DNA from: Curtobacterium sp. 458
Lineage (GTDB): Bacteria > Actinomycetota > Actinomycetes > Actinomycetales > Microbacteriaceae
Direction: 5' to 3'
NCBI RefSeq assembly: GCF_030406605.1
Contig: NZ_CP129104.1
Location: 248,001-312,000 of the forward strand
Length of the DNA: 64,000 bases
The position numbers were made by a program, and so were the translations under genes. The notes under the pieces were generated by a model, which worked only from the letters and a program-made list of their open reading frames with translations, had not been told where the DNA came from and made no database searches. Position 1 is the first letter of the stretch. Every line of letters starts with the position of its first letter. This document shows positions 57,104 to 64,000 of the stretch, one piece after another.

Positions 57104-58445
57104 GCGCTCCGGCGGGCTGGCTGCTCCCGCTCGTCCACGTCGCCGTCCTGCGAGCATCAGGGCCCGTGCGACGGCGGGTGCCGCGGCGGTGATCGCGGTC
57201 GCCCTGGTCGTCGGCGCCGTGGCGTTCGTCTGGGTGCTCCGGTCCTCGCTCGTCGGCGGCGTGCAGACGACCGCGGAACAGACCCTCGACACCCTCGCCG
57301 CCCGGATCGAGGCCGACGGACCGTCCGTCGTGGCCGACCAGGACGACGACCTGCTCGTGCAGGTCGTCACCGACGGGCGGGTGCTCGCCCACGGCGACGA
57401 CGCGGACGACCCGACGCTCCCCACGACCGACGGGTCGCGGTACCGGCACGACGGCGAGTCCTGGCTGCTCAGCACCGACGACGTCGACCTGCCGGGCGGC
57501 GGTGAGGCGACCCTCGTCGTCGGGGCGTCACTCGCCGACGCCGACGCCGCGACCGCGGAGGTCTCGGTGCTGCTCGCCGTCGCCGTGCCCGTCGCGGTGC
57601 TCCTCATGGCCGGGGTGACCTGGGTCGTGGTCGGGCGTGCCCTGCGACCCGTCGACCGGATGCGCCGCGAGGTGGACTCGATCGCGGCAGCCACCCTGGA
57701 CGCCCGGGTCGCCGAACCCGGCAGCGGCGACGAGGTCGACCGGCTCGCCGCCACGATGAACCGCATGCTCGGCCGACTCGAGCGCTCGCAGGAGGTCCAG
57801 CGCCGGTTCGTCGCCGATGCCTCGCACGAACTGCGGTCCCCGCTCGCGACGATCCGGCAGCACGCCGAGCTCGCCCGTGCGCACCCGGAGGTCACGGACA
57901 CCGACGAACTCGCCGGCGTCGTGCTCGACGAGGGCGCCCGTCTGGAGGACCTCGTCACCTCGCTCCTGCTGCTCACCCGGGTGGACGAGCGCGGGGTGGA
58001 ACGGGACACGGCCGTGGACCTCGACGACGTCGTGCTCGCCGAGGCGGCACGGCTCCGTGGCCTCGGCGTCACGGTCGACGCTGGTTCGGAGGGGGCGGCG
58101 CGGGCGTCCGGCGACGCGGTGCTGCTCGGACGGGTGGTGCGGAACCTCGTCGACAACGCCGCTCGGCACGCTCGGTCCCGTGTCGTCCTCGGTCTGCAGC
58201 GCCGCGGCGACGTGGTCGAGTTGACGGTGGACGACGACGGCTCCGGGGTCCCTGCCGACCAGCGCGAGCGGGTGTTCGAGCGGTTCGTCCGGCTCGACGA
58301 AGGACGTGCCCGGGACGCCGGCGGATCGGGGCTCGGGCTGGCGATCGTGCACGACGTCGTCCGGGCGCACGGCGGGAGCGTGGCGGTGTCGGACGCGCCC
58401 GGTGGCGGGGCGCGGTTCGCGATCCGACTTGCCGCGACCGACTGA
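57096..58445 (+). CDS. Sensor histidine kinase
   Basis: Membrane sensor kinase of 449 residues. Two helices (about 30-52 and 155-178) bracket an external domain of about 100 residues; a HAMP linker follows (RALRPVDRMRREVDSIAAAT). The phosphoacceptor His244 lies in DASHELRSPLATIRQHAEL, then the N-box NLVDNAARHA, G1 DDGSGVP and G2 GGSGLGLAIV. The GTG at 57096 lies within the end of the regulator gene. It should phosphorylate the regulator in response to an envelope signal; the signal is unknown. Confidence 0.92.
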   Translation: MAERSGGLAAPARPRRRPASIRARATAGAAAVIAVALVVGAVAFVWVLRSSLVGGVQTTAEQTLDTLAARIEADGPSVVADQDDDLLVQVVTDGRVLAHGDDADDPTLPTTDGSRYRHDGESWLLSTDDVDLPGGGEATLVVGASLADADAATAEVSVLLAVAVPVAVLLMAGVTWVVVGRALRPVDRMRREVDSIAAATLDARVAEPGSGDEVDRLAATMNRMLGRLERSQEVQRRFVADASHELRSPLATIRQHAELARAHPEVTDTDELAGVVLDEGARLEDLVTSLLLLTRVDERGVERDTAVDLDDVVLAEAARLRGLGVTVDAGSEGAARASGDAVLLGRVVRNLVDNAARHARSRVVLGLQRRGDVVELTVDDDGSGVPADQRERVFERFVRLDEGRARDAGGSGLGLAIVHDVVRAHGGSVAVSDAPGGGARFAIRLAATD

Positions 58446-58475
58446 GGGCACCGCTCCGGGCCGCGTCCCAGGCCG

Positions 58476-58492
58476 CTTCAGGGTGGCTTCAG
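58476..58492 (+). promoter_or_regulatory. CTTCAG direct repeat before lipoprotein gene
   Basis: CTTCAG at 58476-58481 and 58487-58492, again 11 bp apart, ends 23 bp before the ATG at 58516. Between repeat and start, both copies carry a CGACA-x-x-CT sequence at the same place, which may be the -10 box of a leaderless transcript. Confidence 0.8.
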
Positions 58493-58515
58493 CACCCGCT
58501 CGACACACTCTCGGC

Positions 58516-59184
58516 ATGGACACGACACGCTTCCCCGCCACCGCCCGCCGCACCGCCCTCGTCGCCGCGGTCCCCCTCGCGCTCGTCCTCGCGCTCGCCG
58601 GGTGCTCCACCGGGTCCACCGGTTCCTCGGACACCGGCTCGGGCTCGGGTTCGGGCTCGGGTTCGTCGAGCAACTCCGACGGGTCCGGCACCGGGTCCTC
58701 GGCGACCGCCGAGCGCTCGTCGGCACCGTCGGGCTCGGCGACAGCCGACGGGTCGGCTCTGCGCGCCGCCGTGTCGACCGCACGCGACGCGGTCGCCTCG
58801 GGCACGGTGATCGCAGTCGAGCAGGAGGCCGGCGGCTCCTCGTGGGAGGTCACGGTCGTCGACCGCGACGGCGGCGAGCACGCGGTGCACACCGACGCCG
58901 CCGGTTCGCGCGTCACGGCCGGCCCGACGGCCGATGCGACCGATGCCGACGACGTCGCCGAGAACCGCCGGTTCGTGGACGCCGCCGACCTCGACGTCAC
59001 CGAGGCCGCCGCGAAGGTCGTCGACGTCGCGCCGGGCACGGTCACCGAGCTCGGGCTGGACGACCACCGGGGCGCGGTCGTCTGGGAAGCCGACGTCCGA
59101 GGCAGCGACGGCACGAAGCACAGCGTCCGGATCGACGCCGGATCGGGTGCCGTCGTCACGAACACGGTCGACACGGACGACTGA
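58516..59184 (+). CDS. PepSY-like lipoprotein
   Basis: Lipid-anchored protein of 222 residues. The signal peptide ends at the lipobox LALAGC (Cys30), followed by a long Ser/Gly linker. Two PepSY-type repeats follow: GTVIAVEQEAGGSSWEVTVV ... DGGEHAVHTDAAGSRV, and GTVTELGLDDHRGAVVWEAD ... GTKHSVRIDAGSGAVV. PepSY proteins often modulate proteases or sensor kinases at the membrane. No ribosome binding site precedes the ATG, which fits a leaderless mRNA. The shared upstream repeat makes it a likely target of the two-component system next door, perhaps also its feedback partner. Confidence 0.85.
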   Translation: MDTTRFPATARRTALVAAVPLALVLALAGCSTGSTGSSDTGSGSGSGSGSSSNSDGSGTGSSATAERSSAPSGSATADGSALRAAVSTARDAVASGTVIAVEQEAGGSSWEVTVVDRDGGEHAVHTDAAGSRVTAGPTADATDADDVAENRRFVDAADLDVTEAAAKVVDVAPGTVTELGLDDHRGAVVWEADVRGSDGTKHSVRIDAGSGAVVTNTVDTDD

Positions 59185-59206
59185 CCGCCGGCCCGCGACC
59201 CTCGGT

Positions 59207-59236
59207 GGGTGCTCAGGCTCGACACCAGGAGCACCC
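59207..59236. terminator. Hairpin after lipoprotein gene
   Basis: GGGTGCTC (59207-59214) pairs with GAGCACCC (59229-59236) over a 14-nt loop, 22 nt after the lipoprotein stop. There is no T-tract, so strength is uncertain. Confidence 0.5.
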
Positions 59237-59288
59237 GACAACCACAGGATCGTCGGCCTACCGTCGGGTTCGACCTGGAGGACACACC

Positions 59289-59387
59289 ATGAACCTGGAC
59301 GGCTTCGACGTCCCGACGCTCATCATCTTCTGCGTGGCTGCGGCCGTCGTGATCGGCGGACTGCTGTCCAGTCGTCGTCGACACTGA
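59289..59387 (+). CDS. 32-residue membrane peptide
   Basis: Tiny protein MNLDGFDVPTLIIFCVAAAV..., with one membrane helix at about residues 9-26 and a positive end SSRRRH, so the C-terminus should be cytoplasmic. TGGAGG at 7-8 nt before the ATG is excellent support. It lies between the lipoprotein and flippase genes on the same strand, 33 bp before the latter. Function unknown; it may modulate a membrane partner. Confidence 0.62.
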   Translation: MNLDGFDVPTLIIFCVAAAVVIGGLLSSRRRH

Positions 59388-59420
59388 CGCACGGGGAGCG
59401 GGCGGTACGCTCCAGTACTC

Positions 59421-60776
59421 GTGAGCAGCGAACCGACCACGGCGGCAGCGGGTCCGCGGGCCGGCGTCGCGTCCTCGGCGCTCCTCTCCACCGTCGGCAT
59501 CGGCGTCCAGGGCGCGACGAAGCTGCTCGTCACCGTCGTGATCGGCCGGGTGTTCGGCACCGAGGTCCTCGGCCAGTCGTCGGCGCTCCTGTCGCTCGGG
59601 GTGTTCGCCGCCCTGCTCTGGCCGTCCGCCGCCGGCAACACGGCGGCCCGTTCCCTGGCGATCGCGATGCGCGCCGGTCGGTCCGACGCCGCGGTCAACC
59701 GGCGCCTCGGTGCGTCGATGCTCGTCTCGTCGGTGGTGCTCGCCGCGCTCACGGTCCCGGTTGCCGTCGCGTGGGGCAACGGCCCGTGGACGGTCCTCGG
59801 CGGCGTCTCGGTCGTCGTGGGCTACGGCCTCTACGCCTACACCCGCGGGGCGCAGCTCGGGTACGACCGGGCCCGACGGGTCGCCGTGTGGGACGGTCTG
59901 ACGAGCCTGCTGACCCTCGGCCTGCTGGTACTGGCGTGCGTCACCCGAGCGGAACCGTTCGTGCTCCTGCCGCTCGGCATCGGGTACACGGTGTTCGCGG
60001 TGGCGTGCTGGCCACGGGGCACGGCCGGCGACGCGACCGCACCCGAGCCGACCCGCGGGGTCCTGGGGTTCGCGGCCTGGAACGTGCTCGCCGGCCTCAC
60101 CACGAACGGACTGCTGCAGCTCGCCATGATCAGCGCGCGGGTGACCGCCTCGGCGCACGACGCCGGGGTGTACGCGGCGGCCTTCTCGCTCGCGACGCCC
60201 GCGTCGATGGTCGGCCAGGCGGTGGCGCAGGTCGTCGTCCCGGCGTTCGCACACCGCGGCGAGGCGTCGTCCCTCCGGACGCCGGGGACGCTGCGGTTCG
60301 TCACCGGCTTCGCCGCCGGGACCGCCGTGGTCTTCGGCCTGGTGGCGCTGCTCGCGGACTGGTTCCTGCCGCTGTTCTACCCGGACGAGGGCGTGGCCGC
60401 GGTCGCCGACCTCCGGTACCTCGTGCTCGGCGTGTGGGTGTTCACGATGTCGCTCGTCCCCGCGGCCCTGCTGCTCGCCGCGGGACGGTCACGGCAGGTG
60501 GCGCTCGCGTCGGTCAGCGGCTTCGTCGTCGGCGTGGTGCTCATGGCCGCCCTCGCCCCCGCGACCGGTGTCGCAGCGGGCAGCACCGGGTTCCTCGTCG
60601 GCAGCGCGGTCAACCTCGTGGCGGTCGTCGCACTCGGCCTCGGGCGGCCGACGCCCCGGACCGGACCGACGACGGCGTCAGCGCTCGACGGGACGGCGGT
60701 CGACGGGCTCGTGCCGCATCCGTACGAGGCTCGCGAGGGTCGCACCACCGATCGCGACGACGATCACCGCGAGTGA
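59421..60776 (+). CDS. Polysaccharide flippase-like protein (MATE/MVF superfamily)
   Basis: Membrane protein of 451 residues with about 12 helices, resembling oligosaccharide flippases of the Wzx type: GVQGATKLLVTVVIGRVFGT near the start, NGLLQLAMISARVTASAHDA and GVYAAAFSLATPASMVGQAV in the second half. It may translocate lipid-linked glycans. The start is GTG. The last 38 or so residues (TPRTGPTTASALDG ... DRDDDHRE) are hydrophilic and overlap the end of the convergent TerC gene by 99 bp. No glycosyltransferase genes are adjacent. Confidence 0.82.
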   Translation: MSSEPTTAAAGPRAGVASSALLSTVGIGVQGATKLLVTVVIGRVFGTEVLGQSSALLSLGVFAALLWPSAAGNTAARSLAIAMRAGRSDAAVNRRLGASMLVSSVVLAALTVPVAVAWGNGPWTVLGGVSVVVGYGLYAYTRGAQLGYDRARRVAVWDGLTSLLTLGLLVLACVTRAEPFVLLPLGIGYTVFAVACWPRGTAGDATAPEPTRGVLGFAAWNVLAGLTTNGLLQLAMISARVTASAHDAGVYAAAFSLATPASMVGQAVAQVVVPAFAHRGEASSLRTPGTLRFVTGFAAGTAVVFGLVALLADWFLPLFYPDEGVAAVADLRYLVLGVWVFTMSLVPAALLLAAGRSRQVALASVSGFVVGVVLMAALAPATGVAAGSTGFLVGSAVNLVAVVALGLGRPTPRTGPTTASALDGTAVDGLVPHPYEAREGRTTDRDDDHRE

Positions 60777-61673
60777 CGTCCACGTCCCGATCTCCGGCGC
60801 CCACTCGACGTGCTGCCCGCCGTTCAGGAAGGGCAGCTCGTTCTCGTGCAGGGCGTGCAGCACGAGCTTCACGCCGATGAACGCCAGGATCAGGGCGATC
60901 CCGTACTTGAGGTAGATGAGACGCTCGAGCAGCCCACCGAGCAGGAAGTACAGCTGCCGCAGCCCCATGAGCGCGAACACGTTCGCGGTGAACACGATGA
61001 AGGCACTCTCCGTGATGCCGAAGATCGCGGGGATCGAGTCGAGCGCGAACAGCAGGTCGGTGGTGCCGATCGCGACGAGCACCACGAGCATCGGCGTGAA
61101 GTGTCGCTGCCCGTCGACGTGCGTCCGGAGCCGGATCCCGTCGTACGTGTCGGTGACGCGGACGCGGCGGCGCAGCAGCCGCACGATGAAACTGTCCTCC
61201 TGCTCCTCGCCGTCGTGGTCCTCGCGCACCTGCTGGATCGCGGTCCAGATCAGCCACGCACCGAAGAGGTAGAAGATCCAGGAGAAGTCCTCGATGAGCC
61301 GCGCGCCGAGCAGGATGAAGACGCCGCGCAGCACGAGCGCGATGATGATGCCCATCATGAGCACCGCCTGCTGGATCGGCTTCGGCACCGCGAACCGCGC
61401 CATGATGATGACGAAGACGAACAGGTTGTCGATGCTCAGGCTGTACTCGGTCAGCCAGCCCGCGAGGAACTGCCCCGAGGCGTCACCGCCGGCGAACACC
61501 AGCATCGCGAGGGCGAACAGGAGCGCCAGGCCGACGTAGAACCCGACCCAGAGTCCGGACTCCCGCATGGTCGGTTCGTGTGAACGACGCGAGACGATCA
61601 CGAGGTCGGCGAGCAGGATCGCGACGACGACGACCATCGACCCGATCTCGAACGCGATGGGCAGGTCCGGCAC
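60678..61673 (-). CDS. TerC family integral membrane protein
   Basis: Membrane protein of 331 residues with about nine helices, family linked to tellurite resistance and manganese export. Typical stretches: EYSLSIDNLFVFVIIMARFA, LLFALDSIPAIFGITESAFI and FALMGLRQLYFLLGGLLERL, each with the acidic residues thought to bind metal. The GTG at 61673 has GGAAGGA upstream. No manganese riboswitch (yybP-ykoY) was recognised in the 318 bp upstream. Its last 99 bp overlap the convergent flippase gene. Confidence 0.92.
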   Translation of the reverse strand: MPDLPIAFEIGSMVVVVAILLADLVIVSRRSHEPTMRESGLWVGFYVGLALLFALAMLVFAGGDASGQFLAGWLTEYSLSIDNLFVFVIIMARFAVPKPIQQAVLMMGIIIALVLRGVFILLGARLIEDFSWIFYLFGAWLIWTAIQQVREDHDGEEQEDSFIVRLLRRRVRVTDTYDGIRLRTHVDGQRHFTPMLVVLVAIGTTDLLFALDSIPAIFGITESAFIVFTANVFALMGLRQLYFLLGGLLERLIYLKYGIALILAFIGVKLVLHALHENELPFLNGGQHVEWAPEIGTWTSLAVIVVAIGGATLASLVRMRHEPVDRRPVER

Positions 61674-61991
61674 GCGACGATCCTTCCGTGGCCGACGAGC
61701 TGCGCCACCCGTGCGGTGGGCCGTCCGGCACCCCGCGATCCTACCCGTGCGATCGTTCAGGTCCGGTCGGGATGGAGCGAGCGGCGTCCCGGCCCGAGCA
61801 GGGTGGCTCGAGGGCCGGGACGGCATCGCGATGACGAACCCCGGTGCGTTCGGGTCGGACCGGTCGGGTGCGGTTCGTCTGGTCACGACTCTAGCGGTCC
61901 ACCGAACGGCGGACAAACCGATCTGTCTACCCAGAACGGGGGCCACACCGTCCGCCCGGTGCAGTGTCGCCGTGTCTGCGACGATCGACCC
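61674..61991. other. 318-bp divergent intergenic region
   Basis: Separates the TerC and luciferase-like genes. It holds a hairpin with 11-bp perfect arms CGTCCCGGCCC (61785-61795) and GGGCCGGGACG (61812-61822), and a short repeat GACA-8 nt-TGTC near 61912. No gene or recognised riboswitch was seen. Confidence 0.5.
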
Positions 61992-63029
61992 ATGCCCCAC
62001 GACGGTCAGCCCCTCGCACGACTCGGCTTCCTCACGATCGGCACCTTCGACCCCGCACACCCGGGGCGCGGGCACGAGGAGACCCTCCGCGTCATCGAGC
62101 GAGCGGAGTCCCTCGGCTACGACAGTGCGTGGCTGCGGCACCGCCACCTGCAGCACGGCATCTCCTCCCCCGTCGCGCTCCTCGCCGCCGCGTCCCAGCG
62201 CACCGCGCGCATCCACCTCGGCACGGCCGTCACACCGATCGGCGCCGAGAACCCGTTCCGGCTCGCCGAGGACCTCGGCACCGTCGACGTGCTCCTCGGC
62301 GGGCGGCTCAACCCCGGGTTCTCGTCGGGCACCCCCATGAACTACGACCTGTACCGCGACGCGATCCACCCGGACACGGCGGAGCTGGAGGACTTCGGCG
62401 ACGCCCGACTCCTGCGCTTCCGCGACCTCGTCCGTGGCGACGCGGTCGTCGACCACGCCGAGCGCCGGGGCCTCGAGGAGTTCGCCACGACCGTCCAGCC
62501 GCACAGCCCCGGCCTCGTCGATCGGCTCTGGTACGGCACCGGCAGCACACGGTCCGCGGTCTGGGCGGCCCGGAACGGCTTCCACCTGCTCACCTCCAGC
62601 GTGACCCGGAGCGAGGTCGGCACCGACTTCGCCACGAACCAGCGCGCCCAGGTGGAGGCGTACCTCGACGCCCACCCGGACCCCGCCGCCGCACGCGTGT
62701 CGCAGGGCCTCGTCGTCGTCCCGACCGACAGCGCCACACCCGAGCAGGAGGCCCGCTACCGCGCGTACGCCGAGGCACGGTCCGCACGCGTCGGCGTCCC
62801 CCAGGGTCCGGCAGGGCTGCTGTTCGCCGCCGACCTCGTCGGGTCGTCGGCGGAGATCGCGGACCGTCTGCGCGCGGACGCCGGCTTCCAGGTCGCGACC
62901 GAGGTCGCCTTCGCGTTGCCGTTCTCCTTCGAGGCCGACGACTCCGCCCAGATCGTGACCGACATCGCCGAACACCTCGGCCCGGCACTCGGGTGGCGTC
63001 CGGCGTCGAACGGCTCGTCGCCCGGCTGA
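61992..63029 (+). CDS. Luciferase-like flavin-dependent monooxygenase
   Basis: LLM-class oxidoreductase of 345 residues that would use reduced flavin (FMNH2 or F420). Family marks: LGFLTIGTFDP at the start, the helix ETLRVIERAESLGYDSAWLR, HLGTAVTPIGAENPFRLAED, and LYGT-like LWYGTGSTRSAVWAARNGFH. The ATG at 61992 follows a 318-bp gap. It stands alone between divergent and convergent neighbours. Substrate not predictable. Confidence 0.9.
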   Translation: MPHDGQPLARLGFLTIGTFDPAHPGRGHEETLRVIERAESLGYDSAWLRHRHLQHGISSPVALLAAASQRTARIHLGTAVTPIGAENPFRLAEDLGTVDVLLGGRLNPGFSSGTPMNYDLYRDAIHPDTAELEDFGDARLLRFRDLVRGDAVVDHAERRGLEEFATTVQPHSPGLVDRLWYGTGSTRSAVWAARNGFHLLTSSVTRSEVGTDFATNQRAQVEAYLDAHPDPAAARVSQGLVVVPTDSATPEQEARYRAYAEARSARVGVPQGPAGLLFAADLVGSSAEIADRLRADAGFQVATEVAFALPFSFEADDSAQIVTDIAEHLGPALGWRPASNGSSPG

Positions 63030-63072
63030 GCCACGGCGGACGTGCCGCCGCCAGGGGCGGACCGGGGAACGG

Positions 63073-63115
63073 CCTGGAGGCACGACACGCGTCGGACGCG
63101 TGTCGTGCCTCCAGG
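63073..63115. repeat. Dispersed hairpin, variant core
   Basis: Perfect 21-bp arms around one base. The outer stem CCTGGAGGCACG matches the short-form family, but the inner sequence (ACACGCGTC) differs, with pairing kept. It lies between the convergent luciferase-like and SDR genes and should act as a two-way terminator. Confidence 0.82.
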
Positions 63116-63134
63116 CTGTGGCCGGATCGCGCGG

Positions 63135-63869
63135 TCAGCCGCTCACCACCGCGCGGGCCGCGGCCTTCGTGACGGCCGCGAGCTCCTCGGCCGGACGCGA
63201 GAGCAGCGACTTCACCATGCGGGAGTCCTCGTCCGCCAGCACTTCGGACGCGCCGGAGAGCACACCGTCGTAGGCCTGTGCGACGACGTCGGCGGGATCC
63301 GACTTCGGGACGTCGAACCGGGCACCCATCGCGGTGTCGACCATGCCGACGATGAGCCCGGTGACGGTCGTGCCCTGATCGGCGAGTTCGACACGCAGCC
63401 CGTTCGTGGCGGACCACGCCGCGGCCTTCGACGCCGCGTAGACGGTCGACAGGGGGATCCACGCGGCGAGCGACAGCACGTTCAGCACGGCACCGCCACC
63501 GTTCGCGGCGAGCACGGGCGCGAACGCCCCGGCGACGCGGATCGGCCCGAGTGTGTTCGTCGCGAAGACGGAATCGAGCGACTCCTCCGTCGGGTTCGCG
63601 ATGCTCGCGTCGGACGCGGGGGCGATGCCGGCGTTGTTGACCAGGAGGTCCACGTCGCGGGCCGCGGCGACCGCTGCGGCGATCGACTCCGGGTCGGTGA
63701 CGTCGAGGCGGAGGGGGACGACCCGCTCGTCATCCCAGTCCTTCGGCGTCCGCGCCGCTGCGTAGACGCGGCGGGCACCCCGGTCCAGGGCCTGGCGGAC
63801 GAACTCGGCCCCGAGCCCTCCGTTCGCTCCGGTGACGAGGACAGTGCGGTGGTCGAGCTGCTGGGCCAT
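63135..63869 (-). CDS. Short-chain dehydrogenase/reductase
   Basis: Classical SDR of 244 residues: TGANGGLGAEF at 13-23 for the cofactor, NNAGIAPASDASIANPTEES near 78, active-site Ser in NVLSLAAW and Tyr-xxx-Lys in YAASKAAAWSATNGL. It probably reduces an aldehyde or ketone. AGGAG precedes the ATG at 63869. It is divergent from the TetR gene that begins at 63966, with two GTGGGGA/TCCCCAC operators between. Confidence 0.9.
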   Translation of the reverse strand: MAQQLDHRTVLVTGANGGLGAEFVRQALDRGARRVYAAARTPKDWDDERVVPLRLDVTDPESIAAAVAAARDVDLLVNNAGIAPASDASIANPTEESLDSVFATNTLGPIRVAGAFAPVLAANGGGAVLNVLSLAAWIPLSTVYAASKAAAWSATNGLRVELADQGTTVTGLIVGMVDTAMGARFDVPKSDPADVVAQAYDGVLSGASEVLADEDSRMVKSLLSRPAEELAAVTKAAARAVVSG

Positions 63870-63897
63870 GGTGCTCCTGCGGTAATCTGATCGAAGT

Positions 63898-63937
63898 GGG
63901 GAATCTCCCCGTTCCAGTATGTGGGGACAGTCCCCAC
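63898..63937. promoter_or_regulatory. Two TetR-type operators
   Basis: GGGGAATCTCCCC (63898-63910) and GTGGGGACAGTCCCCAC (63921-63937) share the pattern GGGGA-NNN-TCCCC and extend toward AAGTGGGGA on one side or the other. Centres are 25 bp apart. They lie between the SDR and the TetR start. Confidence 0.85.
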
Positions 63938-63965
63938 TTTGTCGACACCGATCTGGGAGGCCCTC

Positions 63966-64000
63966 GTGCGCGCTGACGCGAAACGCAACCGGGACGCGAT
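63966..64000 (+). CDS. Probable TetR regulator, first 11 codons only
   Basis: The window ends inside this gene. The visible start is VRADAKRNRDA, the usual opening of many TetR regulators (RADA-x-RNR). GGGAGG is 5 nt before the GTG. The divergent SDR and paired operators fit a TetR repressor, but the domain itself is not visible. Confidence 0.65.
   Translation, partial: MRADAKRNRDA

Noticed and set aside
54041..58156. Very long open frame opposite the phosphatase and two-component genes
   Set aside because: High GC with G/C-rich third positions keeps antisense frames open. The translation is Arg/Ser/Pro-rich without domains, and clear genes lie on the other strand.
61674..61991. Manganese (yybP-ykoY) riboswitch before the TerC gene
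   Set aside because: Hairpins are present, but the conserved loop sequences were not found.
1..64000. Genomic island or prophage
   Set aside because: No integrase, tRNA junction, phage structural gene or base-composition break was seen; codon use looks even throughout.

Overview
The window is one continuous stretch of a very GC-rich, densely coded chromosome of actinobacterial type. GTG starts and 4-base GTGA/ATGA gene overlaps are common. Sugar ABC importers occur without their own ATPase, and one secreted protein ends in an LAFTG sorting signal. The mix of genes (LacI/SBP/permease clusters, AraC regulators with an AraC-binding-like N-terminus, many tiny hypothetical proteins) points to a plant- or soil-associated Microbacteriaceae such as Curtobacterium; this assignment is inference. 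No tRNA, rRNA, transposase, integrase, phage gene or CRISPR array was seen.

Region 1 (1-6.5 kb): 3' part of a xylulokinase; a leftward run of two small proteins, a TetR regulator and a TauE/SafE permease; then a P-loop protein with a damaged Walker A motif, translationally coupled to an ABC exporter; and a DUF1801 protein. Region 2 (6.5-31 kb) is carbohydrate uptake: (a) a LacI-controlled GH3 glycosidase with an SBP and two permeases, probably for xylo-oligosaccharides; (b) a second SBP-permease-permease operon; (c) a LacI-controlled SBP-permease-permease-ThuA-Gfo/Idh/MocA operon resembling trehalose/disaccharide thu operons. Between (a) and (b) lie three redox/regulator pairs and AraC and MarR regulators, one with a 29-bp perfect operator.

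Region 3 (31-38.5 kb): a coupled three-gene operon joining a cellulose-synthase-like GT2 (with a large insertion), a lone RsbW-type ATPase and a secreted GH26-like domain fused to an OpgC-type acyltransferase. It is followed downstream by a lipoprotein. A TetR regulator with paired operators faces an NAD-epimerase-like gene. Region 4 (38.5-50.5 kb): a wall-anchored secreted ParB/Srx-like protein, a secreted beta-propeller-like protein, a DEAD-box helicase, a MarR/MFS efflux pair, TetR/SDR pairs, two VOC proteins and several small proteins. Region 5 (50.5-64 kb): DUF808, KUP potassium transporter, a tandem-duplicated secreted HAD acid phosphatase, a two-component system with its probable target lipoprotein, a flippase overlapping a TerC gene tail-to-tail, a luciferase-like oxidoreductase, and an SDR facing the start of a TetR gene.

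The most unusual signals are: a dispersed family of sequence-conserved hairpins placed 3' of genes, in a short form and a longer multi-stem form whose inner stem shows compensatory change; matching CTTCAG direct repeats 22-23 nt before two apparently leaderless starts of the two-component locus; and the GT2/ATPase/GH26-OpgC operon, in which both expected GH26 catalytic glutamates appear replaced.
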